Assembly (NCBI GenBank): GCA_013399115.1
Contig: VXAA01003384.1
Span: 124,001 to 188,000 of the forward strand
Direction of reading: 5' to 3'
Origin: Anseranas semipalmata
Taxonomy: Eukaryota > Chordata > Aves > Anseriformes > Anseranatidae
Length of the DNA stretch: 64,000 bases
In this document: in pieces, positions 23,046 to 35,600 of the stretch
How positions within the stretch are numbered: the stretch's first letter is position 1
Layout of the letters: each line of letters starts with the position of its first letter
Program-made: the position numbers and the translations under genes
Notes under the pieces: generated by a model
Databases searched by the model: none
What the model was told of the DNA's origin: nothing
What the model saw: only the letters and a program-made list of their open reading frames with translations

Positions 23046-26000
23046 CTACTTTGCTTCATAGGCTTCTGAACGTCTCCGGATCAGGCTGAACTTGCCTGTA
23101 GGATCAGGGACATACCACTTCTCCCACACTTCAGCGTATGAAGCTGTTCTTCCCCATGGTTTGAAATGTCCGTTCCAATGGAGCAGCTTGGCAGCTTTCA
23201 CAAACTGAGGAGAATACCTTTTTCCAGCGCTAGACCCTTTTATGGAAAAAAAAGCATTAGTACCTGAAATAAAGGCAACAGAAAAAATAGCATGCAATAT
23301 TTTAACTTCAAAACAAAGGGTTTTAATAGGAAATCTCGTCATTTACAGAAAAAGGAGGTGATACAGGAGGCAGGAATCAGGGCAAACTAAAAAATCAGAT
23401 GCAACTGAAGGCCACTTTGGTCTGTCTCAGTATATATTTTAAATGTACTGCTTTAACTTCCAAGTTCTTTAAAACCCTTTTAACACTAAGATGTATTCAG
23501 CAGTCTCTATATATTATTCATTTGAAACAAAACCTAAGGGAGCTCTCCCAGCTTTGAGGTTTTACCAATGGCAGAACAGGTATGAATGTCTGTTCCTCTT
23601 GACAGTCTTGGAGGAGACACCTAGGATCGCTTCAGATACAATATATATGTGGAAACAATGAAAAGGAAACAAGAATTTGAGAGCTCTAATCAAGATCAAT
23701 CCCCCCATAGCAGTTCAAAGAGGAACGTGGAGGATCGCCCACAAAATGCAAGATGGTATTGGAAAGCAGAATTTCCTAAAGCACAAGGTATAAAGCAGGC
23801 AAAGAAAAGATCCGTTTGCTGTATCAACTAAGTGTTCAGCTACAGACCCGCAAAAATACACTGGGGGAGCAAAGCATCACGAATATTTCATACATACCAA
23901 GATGTCGGACATTCCACATGGGATCAATACTGGAATGTTGCTTGTAAAATACAATTAGCAGTGGAGGTGTCGTGATGCTGCCAGCCAGGGTCCTGCTGTA
24001 AAGTTCCTCTCTGGAAGAGAAGATGGAAAGGAGTTGGGAAAAGGTTGCTTGTGTGGCCCTAAATCAGCTGACTTTCACTTGCAGCTGCATGACAGGAATC
24101 CACAGATAAATACACAGCCCTTCATTTAACAGGTAAATGTTGCCATAGCCCAATCCCCGACCTGCGGTCACCCCCATCTCAGCAGTACTTACGCTACATT
24201 AAGCGTCATCCACTTCTCCAATTGTTTGGTGATGTTCTGCAACCTCCATTCCGTCAAATTGGCAACAAAAACTCCTGGATTGAAAGTGCAAGTGTTGGCT
24301 TTCATGGCAAGCTTTCGGATGGTTTCTTTTTTGTAATCTAGAAACCCAATGTAATTATACTGAAAAAGAAAGAGCGTAGAAATTAGCTTAAAAATATGGT
24401 CAAATTCCTATTTAAAGAAAAATTTTGCACAAATCCCAACAGACAAGCATACCTTGAAGTTGTTAAAACAAATTCCCCTTCCTTTAACACAAGGGAAAGT
24501 AAGCTTAATAAGTCAAACATTTTGACTTATTAAAAATATGTCAAAAATATGATTAAACTACACATTTTAAGGAAAGCTGCGTGGTATTAATATCTACAAC
24601 GTGAGACAATACCACTCCCAGAAAAAGTACTTTTCATACATTCACAAATAAAAATTTCTCCCTCTGACGTTCTAAGACCTCCTGCTGTTCCACACTGGGA
24701 ACTTCTATCATTGCAGAGCACAGCCAAAACGCAAAGTGCTTTTACTGTGCCTAAATAGAAATGGCAGGTGTCATCTGTAACACAAACATCAGAGTCAACT
24801 GATTTGGGTAGGTACAGTCACACCTTTAGGTTCAGTGCATTTGGAAGTCAGCCTTCAAAAATATCAAAACCAAATGCCCGGTTCCAAAGCCTGGGATCTG
24901 CAGTATTGTTACAATTGAACCAGAATAAAACCAACCTGATTCCCTGCTCCACGGACAGCGACTTTATTGGTGGTTGAGTCGCAATCATCTGAAAATGCAG
25001 CTGCATGTCCAGGTTTCAATGGAGTGTTGTAAAGGTCAAGGATATCATCTGAAAAATGGAAATACATACAGAAAAATTAAAAGCAATCCTGGTTAAGCTC
25101 TGAATGACTTTTTGTTCAGCCCACCACTACAGCAGATAAAAACACTCAGTTTAATCCAATTCATTCATACTTACAAAGTTTTTACAACTTTCCTTGAAGA
25201 AGAAGCGTTTGGCTGCTGCAGAGATGGCACATGAACCCAGCATATACTAGTGGCAAAAGACTTACTAAGAAAAGGTCCCATACCTTGCACTATTATATCG
25301 TCATCCACATAGATGGCCTTCTCTGCATGAGGTACCAAGTTGGGCAAGTAGAATCTTGCAAAGGTTAACTGTGAAAACAAGAAAAAAATTTTTTGAACAA
25401 TTTTCCATTTAAATGTGAAATTGATACTCCTGGCATTTATCTATGGCAGTAAAGTCCACTGCAACTTCTACCCGGGAAGCCAAATAGCCAGCAATATCTT
25501 ATAAGTCATTTAAAATAAGCAGGTTCCATCAATTCCTGGTTTCCTATGGATTTGTGCATCAATAAACTAACTTTAAAACTGGTGTCTGTTAGAATTTCTT
25601 ATCTCTCCATATGTATCTGTAGTATCTCAAATGTTTTGGCATGCTTGACATGCAACCTGCTGTGTTTCACTGGAGATACCAGCAAAGAAAGATACTAGGC
25701 ATGCATACGTAGACATTCAAAACTATCTTGTACTATCTGCAAAAATTATTCTTATTGAAATTTAGGACCTTAATTATGAAAGATTTCTTCTATGCCAAAA
25801 AATTTGGTTTTGAATGCTAGTTGAGTTCAAAACCCATTGGAGGCTAATATCGAAATGCATTGTTACTAATAGTTGTAAAAAGTAATCAACACCATCCTTA
25901 CTGGTTTTATGGTGTCCCCCTTTTGAGGATCCACTTGTACTTTCCCTTCTAAGACATGAGGGTCAAAATCCAAAATTCGGTATCTCAAATTTTGCAGAGC

Positions 26001-28339
26001 AGATTTACTTAGCCACAGCCTGCAAACAGGAAAAAAGCACAGATTTTGTTAAATGAGACTAAAATCAAATGAAAAACAATCCAAACAAGATCCAATCAAA
26101 AAATCTCGATCTGGCCACTCATTTCCCCATCCAACAAACATAGGCATAGAATGTAATCTGCATCTGATTTCAGTGGTGGTGTCCTGTGTGTCTGTAGGGG
26201 CACGCCCACCGTCAGCATACTAAACAGCTGTGACACGTGAAAGGTATGAGATTGCTGCTTATTTTACTAGAAATATATGATCCTGTTATCACAGGTCCTT
26301 CACAAAAACTATCAGTGTGAACAGATCTGGGTGAAAAATGAAAGGATCAAAGCCCAATCTGAAAAAAAAAAAAAAAAAAAACAGGAAAACTTCACTGCCA
26401 GCATTTCAATTGCTCAGGTGCAATGTGAGAAGTAACTTTTACAACCCCTCCACCAACAAACTCCAACCCCGCTGGCTGGGTACCATCCCACTGGAAAAGA
26501 TGTCTCTTTTCCATCCCTGAAGCATACCAGGAGGAACGACTGTAGGACTCCCTACAACAGCCTTGTCAAAAAGATGCAATAAGCAGCAGCAAATAGGACT
26601 GCAAACAATTTAGTGCAGTATCAGGCAAATTCAGCTCTTCCTATTCTCAAAGATACTTCAGTTTTACAGTATTGTGAGAAGCTAATGAAAAAATCATTAC
26701 CTCAAGTGGTCCACTGTATCATTCAAAGTAACAATATAGAAAACCACATTGGATCTTGTGTTATGGTAAATACTGTTTATGGCTGCAATTGCACCCCCAA
26801 GCCTCTCATCTGATGCTGCAATGACCACAGAAATCTCCTTATCATTCCGTTCATCCGTCAGCCTCTGGGGAACTGCAGGTATGAAGTCTATAGGCTGAAG
26901 TCCTAATGGATTTGAATCTGTGGAGTACAAATGGCATCACATACTTGTCTTATATAAATGAAACGCAGAAATTATGACCATGCTAAAACACCCAATACCT
27001 TCAATTATTTCTATTGTGCAAGTGCTTGGATGTCTTGGTTGAGGAATGTGGACTACTACATCCAGTATCAAACACTTAAATGATAGCCCCCGCTCATGAG
27101 AACGCAAGATGTTAACGTATTGGAAAACATCGCACTTGCAGATAAACTACATACGTAAAAACTGCTTTAAATACTTACACACAGCACAACAAGGCACTAA
27201 AATGAGGCTCAAGGGCTTAAGCTACAGTAGCCTCTGCTTACTTGTAGTCCCATTTGCCACATCTATAATCACACTAGTTTCTCCCTCCCATTACCCTTAC
27301 CACCTTCCAGTCACATCTCCCTTCCCTACGTTCCTTCTACTTTCTTTTCCTCTTAGGTAGAAACCAATGAAGAAACAAATCCTAAATATCATTGTTGTGA
27401 GTTTTTTCCCACCCTGATTACCAAAGCATTACATACAGCTCACGTTTAGTCCAGGCATCGCAGATCCCTACATTATGTGAGCTGCAAGACCAAAAATTTA
27501 TACCCATAGTGAGCATGTATGAAAAGGGGAGACCAGTAGCTGAGATTTATGACTATACATCATATACATCACCTACAAAAGATGGCAAATTCCCCACTAC
27601 ACGCACTTTTTATAACAACACTGGTACCTTCCAGATGATCTAGACTATTACATATTAGGTATTTCAGATCATTTGAGGAACGTGACAAACAGGGGAGGCA
27701 AACACGGACTTGACAGTTAAGGGGGACATGGAAAAGCTCTGTGGGACCACATGCGGCTCTTAAAAGTGGACTCCTGAAAACAAAAAGGCTTTGCTAAGTA
27801 AACATAAGTACCATAAATAAAGATAAGTATCATTTCTTAGTGACTTTTAAAGCCAGAAATGACCATTACTGCCCTCTCACCAGCTTCCTGACTGAGAGAA
27901 GTCATAGGACAGCAAGTACAGACAAGCCCACCAAACTGAAGTTTGTTGGGTCCGAGAACAGCAAGAGATCTACTCCTAAGAAAGTACAAAAATACATCTT
28001 CTTATGCAAACAATTGATAATTATCACCTAAATTATTTCAGCAACGCGGTGGTTTCTGTCTGGCGAAGCCCATCTTTTCCCCCAGCCTTAAATAAGTAAA
28101 TACAGTAAGATGGTACCTACCTGTCAGTTCCCGCTTCAGGAAGTCACTGAGGCTCAGGAAGTTGTGATGAAGGACCAGCAAAAATATAACGACAGCCACC
28201 ACGAGGATGGAAATGTTCACTGAAAATTTAAAAGAAGTTTATCAAAATAAGCAGAGAAAGACTTGAAAACCCAGAACAGCACGAAATGCCCTAAAAATAT
28301 CGCGCGCGCACACACGGGCGTACCTTTCCTCAGCGTCAT
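23046..28339 (-). CDS. GLT8D1: GLT8D1 (glycosyltransferase 8 domain-containing 1), complete
   Basis: Predicted Golgi type II membrane glycosyltransferase of family GT8; the physiological acceptor is not settled. Coding exons in transcript order: 28324-28339 (ATG 28337-28339), 28121-28219, 26701-26917, 25902-26019, 25284-25368, 24936-25048, 24193-24359, 23898-24010, 23046-23236 (stop 23046-23048). The exon lengths sum to 372 residues, one more than human, with every phase matching. A signal anchor is at about residues 6-26 (VNISILVVAVVIFLLVLHHN), with only a short cytosolic end. The catalytic domain has VVIAASDERLGGAIAAINS, the metal-binding DDD at residues 172-174 (IYVDDDIIVQG), and the C-terminal HWNGHFKPWG motif typical of GT8. 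The first coding exon holds just 16 coding bases; a splice acceptor at 28383-28384 suggests an upstream non-coding exon. It is divergent from SPCS1 and shares its CpG island. Confidence 0.97.
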
Positions 28340-28771
28340 TTTCCCCCCTCGCTTTGTTTATTAGCGCAAGCTTCCTGCGGACCTGCAAGGGAACGGACAG
28401 GGCCGTCGCCTCCGTCTCGCAGCGCGGGCCCTACGCGAGGCGCGGCGAACCCGGGCACCGGGGCCGTTCCCGGCCGCTCCTCAGCGGCCCCGGCGCGCGC
28501 CGCCAACTGCCACCTCGGCAGCGCCCCGCCCCCGGGCCGTAGGTGGCCACCGCGCTGCCNGTTAGGGAGTCAGCGTCGATTCCGGACAGGCGATAGGCTG
28601 GGCGCCTCACCCCCGCCGGCTGAAGGCCCCCTCACGCCGGCGTCCTGACGCTCGAAGCCGCCGTTACCGTGGAAACAGAACCCCGCGCCGCGCCGGGTGT
28701 TGCCGACAGAGGAGGCGGGCGACGCCGACGAAGGCCAGGCCCAGGACGAGGCCCAGGGCCAGGCTCCGGAC

Positions 28772-28914
28772 GATGCCGAGGCCCCGGACGAGGCCCAGGC
28801 CCAGGCCCAGGCTCCGGCCCCGTCCGAAGCGNNNNNNNNNNNNNNNNNNNNNNNGATGCCGAGGCCCCGGACGAGGCCCAGGCCCAGGCCCAGGCTCAGG
28901 CCCCGTCCGAAGCG
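28772..28914 (+). repeat. Near-identical 60-bp tandem copies flanking a 23-N gap
   Basis: Bases 28772-28831 and 28855-28914 are two 60-base copies that differ at one base (CTCCGG against CTCAGG). Between them are exactly 23 N. Inside each copy GGCCCA/GGCCCAGG-like units repeat again, and related units extend left to about 28730. The gap is therefore probably a collapsed or unresolved part of a longer GC-rich tandem array. Confidence 0.9.
28832..28854. other. Assembly gap of 23 N inside tandem repeat
   Basis: Gap inside the GC-rich repeat upstream of SPCS1. Its true length, hence the reading frame across it, is unknown. Confidence 0.97.
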
Positions 28915-29208
28915 CAGGCCAGTGTCCAAGCTGTCAATGATGGCGCGGATCCGCCGCCCGAGGCAGGCGGCTGTCCCGTCAGCCTGACGGCGAACGGGGC
29001 GGAGCGCGAGGCTCGCGCTTCCGGCCAGCTCAGCACTCGCCTTCCGGTCCCGCAGCGCGCGGCAGCCGAGCGGCGCCCGTCCGGCCGGCCCGCGCCGCAG
29101 GGCCACGGGGACAGCCGGCCGTCGGGGGACGACGACGGGGACGACAGCGGCGAGGCCCAGGCCGAGGACCGCGGGGAGTCGCTCTCCTCCTCCTCCTCCG
29201 CCGCCGCC

Positions 29209-31053
29209 ATGCTGGACATCTTCCGCTCCATCCCCACGCAGATGAAAGGGCGGGCGGGGCGCTGCGTGCGGCCGGCGGGGCCGCGTCCCCTCACGCAGCT
29301 GCTCTTTTTTTTAAAAAAAAATTGCACGGTTTTTCACGCCACCAGTCAAACTTGAGCTTCCATTTCTGCCAGCTTAAACGAGCCCCAGAGGAATCAATCG
29401 GACCCTTACGGTAGCTCGATAACCGGGCTCTTTTGGGGCATACATCAAGCTCTCGGGGAGCAGGACTGCTAGTGTGGCTGCAGCAGTGTACCACCGGCAC
29501 AGCTTGTGGCGAGACCCAGCACAGACTTAATTTGCCACTCTGTAATCTAGAAATTGCAGTTCAGCACGTAGAGTAGCTAGAAGTGCGTGATGACTCCCCG
29601 TAAGAAAGAGGAAGCATCCTATAACGCTAACAAGACGATAAAGCAAAGGGAAGTATTGTTACGTACTTAAGCTACAGGACTGGTGCTGGAAGATTGTGTG
29701 GGTTCACAAAGGGCTGAGCAAAGTCTTGGGCACTTAAGCGTGAAGGATTTTTAGTGCCAGAGCTCCTATGCTGTAAGTAGTTGGAGGCTGGAAGAGTGGT
29801 AATGAAATTAGTTCTGTGCGTGCTTGCCTTGTACTTAAATTCTTCTCAAACGCTGCTGAAATATTTCACTGTTGAAACATTGCTGTGTTGGACAGACCTC
29901 AGTCTGCCCAGGCAAGTACCCTTATAGCTGTTACACAGTAATATTAAGCTAAAATAAATATAAAGATATTTTGAACTTGCATTTCTTACCTTGAGCAGAT
30001 AGGGCTTGCTTTTATTTCTACATGATGTAGCCAAGACTGTAGGGGAGATGCTAAGCTGTGAATAAGGAGCTTAATTATTTTTACACTTGGAATCCAGATA
30101 CAGTAAGATAAGTAATTCCACTCTGGTTTGAAAGTTGAACAAAAGAGCCAAGAACCTGTGCTTAGGCAAAGTCCAGCCTCTAAACTGAAAGAGTCTTAAG
30201 AGTTACGAGTAGGCTCGTGTTTTGAGTATCTGACCAAAAAATGTCTCTTTCCACAGGACTACAAAGGCCAAAAATTAGCAGAACAGATTTTTCAAGCAAT
30301 CATTCTCGTCTCTGCAGTAAGTATACTAGAACTATGGGTGATAACATAAAGGACTTTTTTGTTACATCCCACCCCCCCACTTAATCATGGTGTAGAAAAT
30401 GTTTTTGTTTATTTGAAGTTTGAACTTTTTTTTTTTTAAGATCATTGGTTTCATCTATGGATATATCACTGAACAGTTTGGATGGACTGTCTACATAGTT
30501 ATGGCTGGATTTGCTTTATCATGTCTGGTAAGATTCTTTTTTTTTCCAAACCAGAAAATATATGCACTATTGAACCTGAAATAGCAGTTGAATTAAGGGG
30601 CTGCCAGCACAGAATATTTGCCGTGTCAGTCAGATCACTAGTACATACTTGTTCTTTCTTTGAGCTGTAGAACGTGTAGTCCTGTACTTAAACTTGCTTT
30701 ACAACCTAATACTTGTCTTTTGTCAAATGCTAGTAAGATTTTAGAGAACGCTGCAATTTCATACTGCTACCTAACATTGAATTACTTTTTCATTTCAATT
30801 AAATGTTACTTTTAAGTCAAACTGATAGTATTGATAACAGAAAGGACAACATCACTTTCTGGGTAGTAGCTGTACAAAATACTTTTAGCATCTTGATTTA
30901 CACATTTTCATTTCATTCCTTTTCTCTAAGCTAACGCTCCCTCCGTGGCCTATGTACCGCCGCAATCCTCTGAAGTGGTTACCTGTCCAAGAGTCGGGAA
31001 CAGACGATAAGAAGCCAGTAGACAGAAAGGCAAAGAGACATGCTAAAAGCTAA
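29209..31053 (+). CDS. SPCS1: SPCS1 (signal peptidase complex subunit 1, 12 kDa), complete
   Basis: Small accessory subunit of the endoplasmic reticulum signal peptidase complex. Coding exons: 29209 to 29244 (or 29265), 30257-30316, 30441-30527, 30931-31053 (stop 31051-31053). With the conserved end after PTQM the protein is 101 residues, against 102 in human. Start codon context GCCGCCGCCATGC is a very strong Kozak match. Two membrane segments: about [18 protein letters not shown] and [18 protein letters not shown], followed by a lysine-rich cytosolic tail ending KRHAKS. Oddity: after the conserved ATG codon (PTQM) at 29242-29244 there is no GT. The nearest GT (29266) would keep frame but add seven residues (KGRAGRC). 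Exons 2-4 have normal GT-AG junctions. Confidence 0.95.
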
Positions 31054-31140
31054 AGGATATGGTTCTTCATGATGTTACATTGAAGCAGTTAGCTTTCTTA
31101 AATTTTAATACATTTTCCCTGAGAGATGCTTCATGGCTCG

Positions 31141-31159
31141 TTGTTTGTTTGTTTGTTTG
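31141..31159. repeat. (GTTT)n microsatellite
   Basis: About four to five tandem TTTG units in the SPCS1 3' region. Confidence 0.85.
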
Positions 31160-31761
31160 CTATTTTGTACACTGTCATGAGTACATTAAGATCTGTATAA
31201 AGTATGAAGGCTGTCTAAACTTTTGGCTGGAGTTTCACTGAAGTCATGGGGAAGGCAGGTGTGGGGTGATGAACTTCAGGCTATGTGAGTTCACATCTCA
31301 CTCAAGTATTTTACTAAAAACGAACACTGCCCTAGAATCAAATCAAGAATAGTTAGGCTATTGCCATAACCTAGAAGACGATATACAACTGCACTCCTAC
31401 GAAAACATCTCTAACCATGTGTAAAACAAGCTATCAGTAGTGCCAGGTTGAAACAAGTCCTGTAAAACAGAACCTCCCACACAGTTTTGAAATATCCTAA
31501 GAACTGGAAACTGTTTCAGGATAGGATATGGCAGAGTAACATTTTTTGTTTAAAATAAGTTTATGTGGGAAGAGAAAGTAACATCCTTACTCTACATAAT
31601 ACGCTCTTCAAACCTTACAACTTCAGTGTCTAGTTAAGCTTAAAGCAGCAGGATCCAAAGCTATTGCACCGTTTGACTACTGACTACCACTTTAACTTCA
31701 CAATCTGCCTCTTTCCCTACCTCTAGCTTAAACCACCACCACCCACAAGGCAGACTAAAGT

Positions 31762-31767
31762 TTTATT
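31762..31767 (-). terminator. NEK4: Candidate NEK4 poly(A) signal AATAAA
   Basis: Canonical hexamer read on the minus strand, about 850 bases past the NEK4 stop codon. Confidence 0.4.
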
Positions 31768-32619
31768 TTACAAATTCAATTCCCTTTATCCTTTAAAAAG
31801 CATATGAGTTTTTTCTATAGTGATCTTACGTGACAATGCCCAGGTATGTGTAGCAACAGTCTTGATGCATGGAAAGAGAAAAGCTGAGACACCTATCTCC
31901 AAGTGCCCCTGGTCTTGGGCACTTTCATTCCTAAAAGGAATTAGTACTTGTAAGGCAAAGGCATTTCTCCAGCAGGGACCATGGTAACCGTGGCTGTGTT
32001 CCTTTCAAACATTTTCAAGCATATTTTTATCCAGTTACCAAATGCTTTCTACCAACTTTGCGATTGCCTTAGCAATACAACCCAAAAGCAAAGGCATTGT
32101 TCACTCTGCCTAAAAGCAGCACAACCACCCCTTGAGCACTTTAACTTGGCAACTTACAGAACCCACAGGGGTTTTTGGTGCTATGGAAATTAATAGTTGT
32201 TTCTCCCTGCTAAGTCTCCACAACTATTTGATGTAATAGCTCACAGTCTATCATGCCATAGCCCTGGCACAGGTTCTGTTACCATATTTAGTATATCACC
32301 ATACCAAAATTCTTTTGCTATGATAAATTCAAACTGAAACATTTTTTTTTTTGACATTCCTTTTTATACAAAGCTTGGTATCCATCTCTCTTTGCAACTA
32401 TAAAAAAAAACCTACAGTTTCATTAAGAATAAAAACTAAAAATAGAGTTTCTCTTCTGAGAAAGTGATAGCCTGGTTCTCATTCTAACTACTACAAATCA
32501 TAATGTTTTTTGCAAGTTTATCCAGCAAAGGACATCAATGGATAAATGTGCTTTTTCAGCTGGTCCAATCTATCAAACAAGATAGAAAACTGTCCTCTTT
32601 GCTAAGGAAAACGTTCCAG

Positions 32620-35600
32620 TCAGAACTTCACATTTTCTTCAAGAAATTTCAGGTGGCGTGCCTTCGCACTGTAACTTGCATACTTGTCTCCCATATGCTC
32701 CCTCAACTGCAGCTATTTAGAACACAAGAAAGAAAAACAAACACCAAACTTACCAACATTGAAAAAAGCAGGAACAAGCAAAACATTAGCAGAACTAACC
32801 AAAATATTAACCAAAGCATTCAGCTGAAAGCAGCAGGTGAAGTTTTACTACATAGATGGAAGGGGAGAAAAAGGGAAAAGTGTCTTTGTTGTCTGAAGGC
32901 AAGAGATGTTCCAAATCCCACCTAACAATTTTAAATGTAAATCAAATCTTCACTGGTTGTACTTACCCATGCAGTATTTTATTTGTAACCAAGTTTTGAA
33001 TCAAATGAGCTAGAGGTATTGTTCATTCACCTCTGTTAGTAATAGATATTAAACTGTTTCTCACTTTGGACATACGGGAAATCATGCAAGTAATGTGAAG
33101 ACAAAATTACAATTCAAAAGGAAATCATTAATGGGGAAACACTACAGAGTAAAATTATTCACATCCCTTGCATCTTCCACAAACTCAGGGACCATGGTAC
33201 AATTCTAAAGCTCCTATGGTTCCTGAAGAATGTGTAATTGAACATGGTCTATATTCAGAATCAAAATTTTTTAAGATTGAAAATGACAATATGCTTAAGC
33301 CCTTGCCTGCCAGTGACTACATAAACACTTTTTAGAAAAAGACTGATTAAAATTGTTTAACTTCTTATAAACCTAGATAAATAATATGCAAGGCACACAC
33401 CTCTCTTTTCACTTCATCATCTTCTTCCATAATGCTGTACACCCTCTCAAGAAGTTTCACTCCCAGTCCTTGCACCACATCAGTTCTCAGGATTTCAACC
33501 ATTCTCCTAATCTTTTCAGGACCTGATAACATATCTATTAAAAAAATAAAAAAAAAGATCACTGCAGTAATAATTACTTTCACTATACTCAATTTTCATA
33601 CTCTGTGCCTAGAAGAAGAATATGGGACAACACTAAGTATTACCACAGAATTCCAGTTGACAATTTGCATGAAATAATTATATTTATCTGCACTAGCTAG
33701 CTAGAATGATCAGCAACCGTGGTGAATCAGAGCCACTCAGATGCTAACTCTTAAGACACTGGACAGTACAAAGTCACTGCAGACAATTCACACAATTAGG
33801 TCTTTGTAACTTCATTTCAGGTGGTTCCTGTACAAAATATTTTTCATTCAAACAATTCTCTATAAATAATAGAATATCATCCAACTGTTTTAAGAATAAT
33901 TCAATGAGAATGAGCTTCTGTACTTGTACAAACCTCCATTGTGTTTAATGCTGAGTTGTGCTTCATGTGCAATTTCAGCTTTATCCACAATTCACAAAGC
34001 TGTTTACTGCGGAATGTCTTAAAAAAAATCTTATTTCAAAATACTCAACGCCAACGTTGAACTGTTCTTTTTGGAAACTTCTAAGTACAAGTCACACACT
34101 GAAAAATCATATTGCAGATCAGCTTTCTCTCTTCATTAATAATTGCACAGATCGATCACACTCCTTTCACTGGCAAGTAAATCACAACTAGAGCAGTTCT
34201 GTGCACAAAATTATTTAGAAAGCTGTTAATATCTGGAAGTGGTAAGAGTGGATTGCCTTCTGCTGCGCACTAGCAAGTTTTCTTTGGTAATTAGCAGTTG
34301 ACGACCATTCACTTAAGGTAGTAACAGAGCAACAGACCTGAAGGAATCTCTTGAAATTTGAATTCCTCTGATTCATCAGGTGATTTTCCATGCAAAATCA
34401 AAGTGTCTCTATATTTTCTATGAAGTTTAAACTCTGGGGCTGGATTCGAGGTTACACAGTATTCAGAGTTCTCTTTAGAGTCCATTTTCAGTGTCCAAGT
34501 CATTAGCTGCACCAAGTCATTCACTTCATTCATACTGCTTTTTCTAGTAAAGGAGAAATGAAATATAATTCAGTCACCATTCATGATGCAGCTTCCACCT
34601 TGTATTCAGTGGACTTTGAATAAATTCAGTGAGGTCCTGCTATGTATTCCACGTTAAATTACTTCTTGTGGTACAGTTTTATTAGCAGCAGCATTAGTAG
34701 TATTTCACCTAATAATGGATCAGAATCCAACCACCCAGCAAAAATTCACAATCCTATCAGCTACTGCTACCTCTGTATTTGCATCTGTGGTAATGCAACA
34801 GATAAAATTTCTTGAAAAAGTTGCTCACACTGACAAAATCTGTCTTTTAAAGCATCCTGACAGTATAAATCCTTTGATGCTGGTTTCCTGGGAAGCTTCA
34901 TTTGCAAAAAGAAAAAAACAGCTACACAATCACATGTCCCAGGAAGTTCAGCATACAAAGTTTATAGTCGCAGAGGGACAACAATTAAACGGAGTTTGTT
35001 TTCTTTATGTATCACATGCTTCTTCAAGCACTATGTAAAGATAAACTGTGAAAGCAATGCCTGCATTTTTTTGTCCACCCCAAATCAAGGTCCAATACAG
35101 CAGACAAAACTCTTGCATAGTATTACACAAAATACTTACTTTTCCTTGGAATCTCCATCAGACTTATCTGTAGAGCTTGTGGAAGAGCTTAACTCGTCAT
35201 CAGACAGGCAATGGGTTACTCTGTTTTTCTATGTGAAGAGGGAATAATAGACAAAAATTCTAATTTTCAGAAGTTATCAATATGGCATGAACTACTTTTT
35301 TACATGGAAAATAACCTTTCAACTAGAATAATTTTACAGACAGTGATAATAATACTCAAAAGGTGTAACCTTTGTATTTAAAAACAAGGTAATACACAGG
35401 ATATCATGAACATACTTTATGAAATGCTTATTTGACTAGCATTACATCTTGGTCATGCAGTTTTAACAAGTACAAATGCTTTACCAAGTGCCTCTATTAA
35501 AAACCATTAAATCACGTATGCTTGTCAGTTCTTAGCTAACTATATTATATATTCATTATCCTTGGCCCACCTACTGGTCTTTAACACACGCATTTTAAAT

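Larger units (their letters stand above)
28283..29208. promoter_or_regulatory. CpG-island bidirectional promoter of GLT8D1 and SPCS1
   Basis: The start codons of GLT8D1 (28339, leftward) and SPCS1 (29209, rightward) are only about 870 bases apart, and the space between is strongly GC- and CpG-rich, from the CGCGCGC run at about 28302 to past 29280. No TATA box is evident, as expected for housekeeping pairs. The right half is made of GC-rich tandem repeats and contains a 23-base gap and a single N at 28560. Confidence 0.85.
31054..32619. other. Convergent 3' ends of SPCS1 and NEK4
   Basis: SPCS1 (rightward) and NEK4 (leftward) end in this 1.57 kb. A minus-strand AATAAA (TTTATT at 31762-31767) is a plausible NEK4 signal, giving an 850-base 3' UTR. 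For SPCS1 no nearby AATAAA is seen; the first on the plus strand is at 32428-32433, which would overlap the NEK4 3' UTR. A GTTT run occurs at 31141-31159. No other gene recognised. Confidence 0.55.

Noticed and set aside
28570..29106. Minus-strand open frame of 178 codons with GLGLGL and WAWAWAS runs
   Set aside because: It is the complement of the GC-rich tandem repeat, which is open in several frames on both strands. It also crosses the gap and has no family resemblance.
32503..32925. Plus-strand open frame of 140 codons
   Set aside because: Lies over the last NEK4 coding exon on the opposite strand; a shadow.
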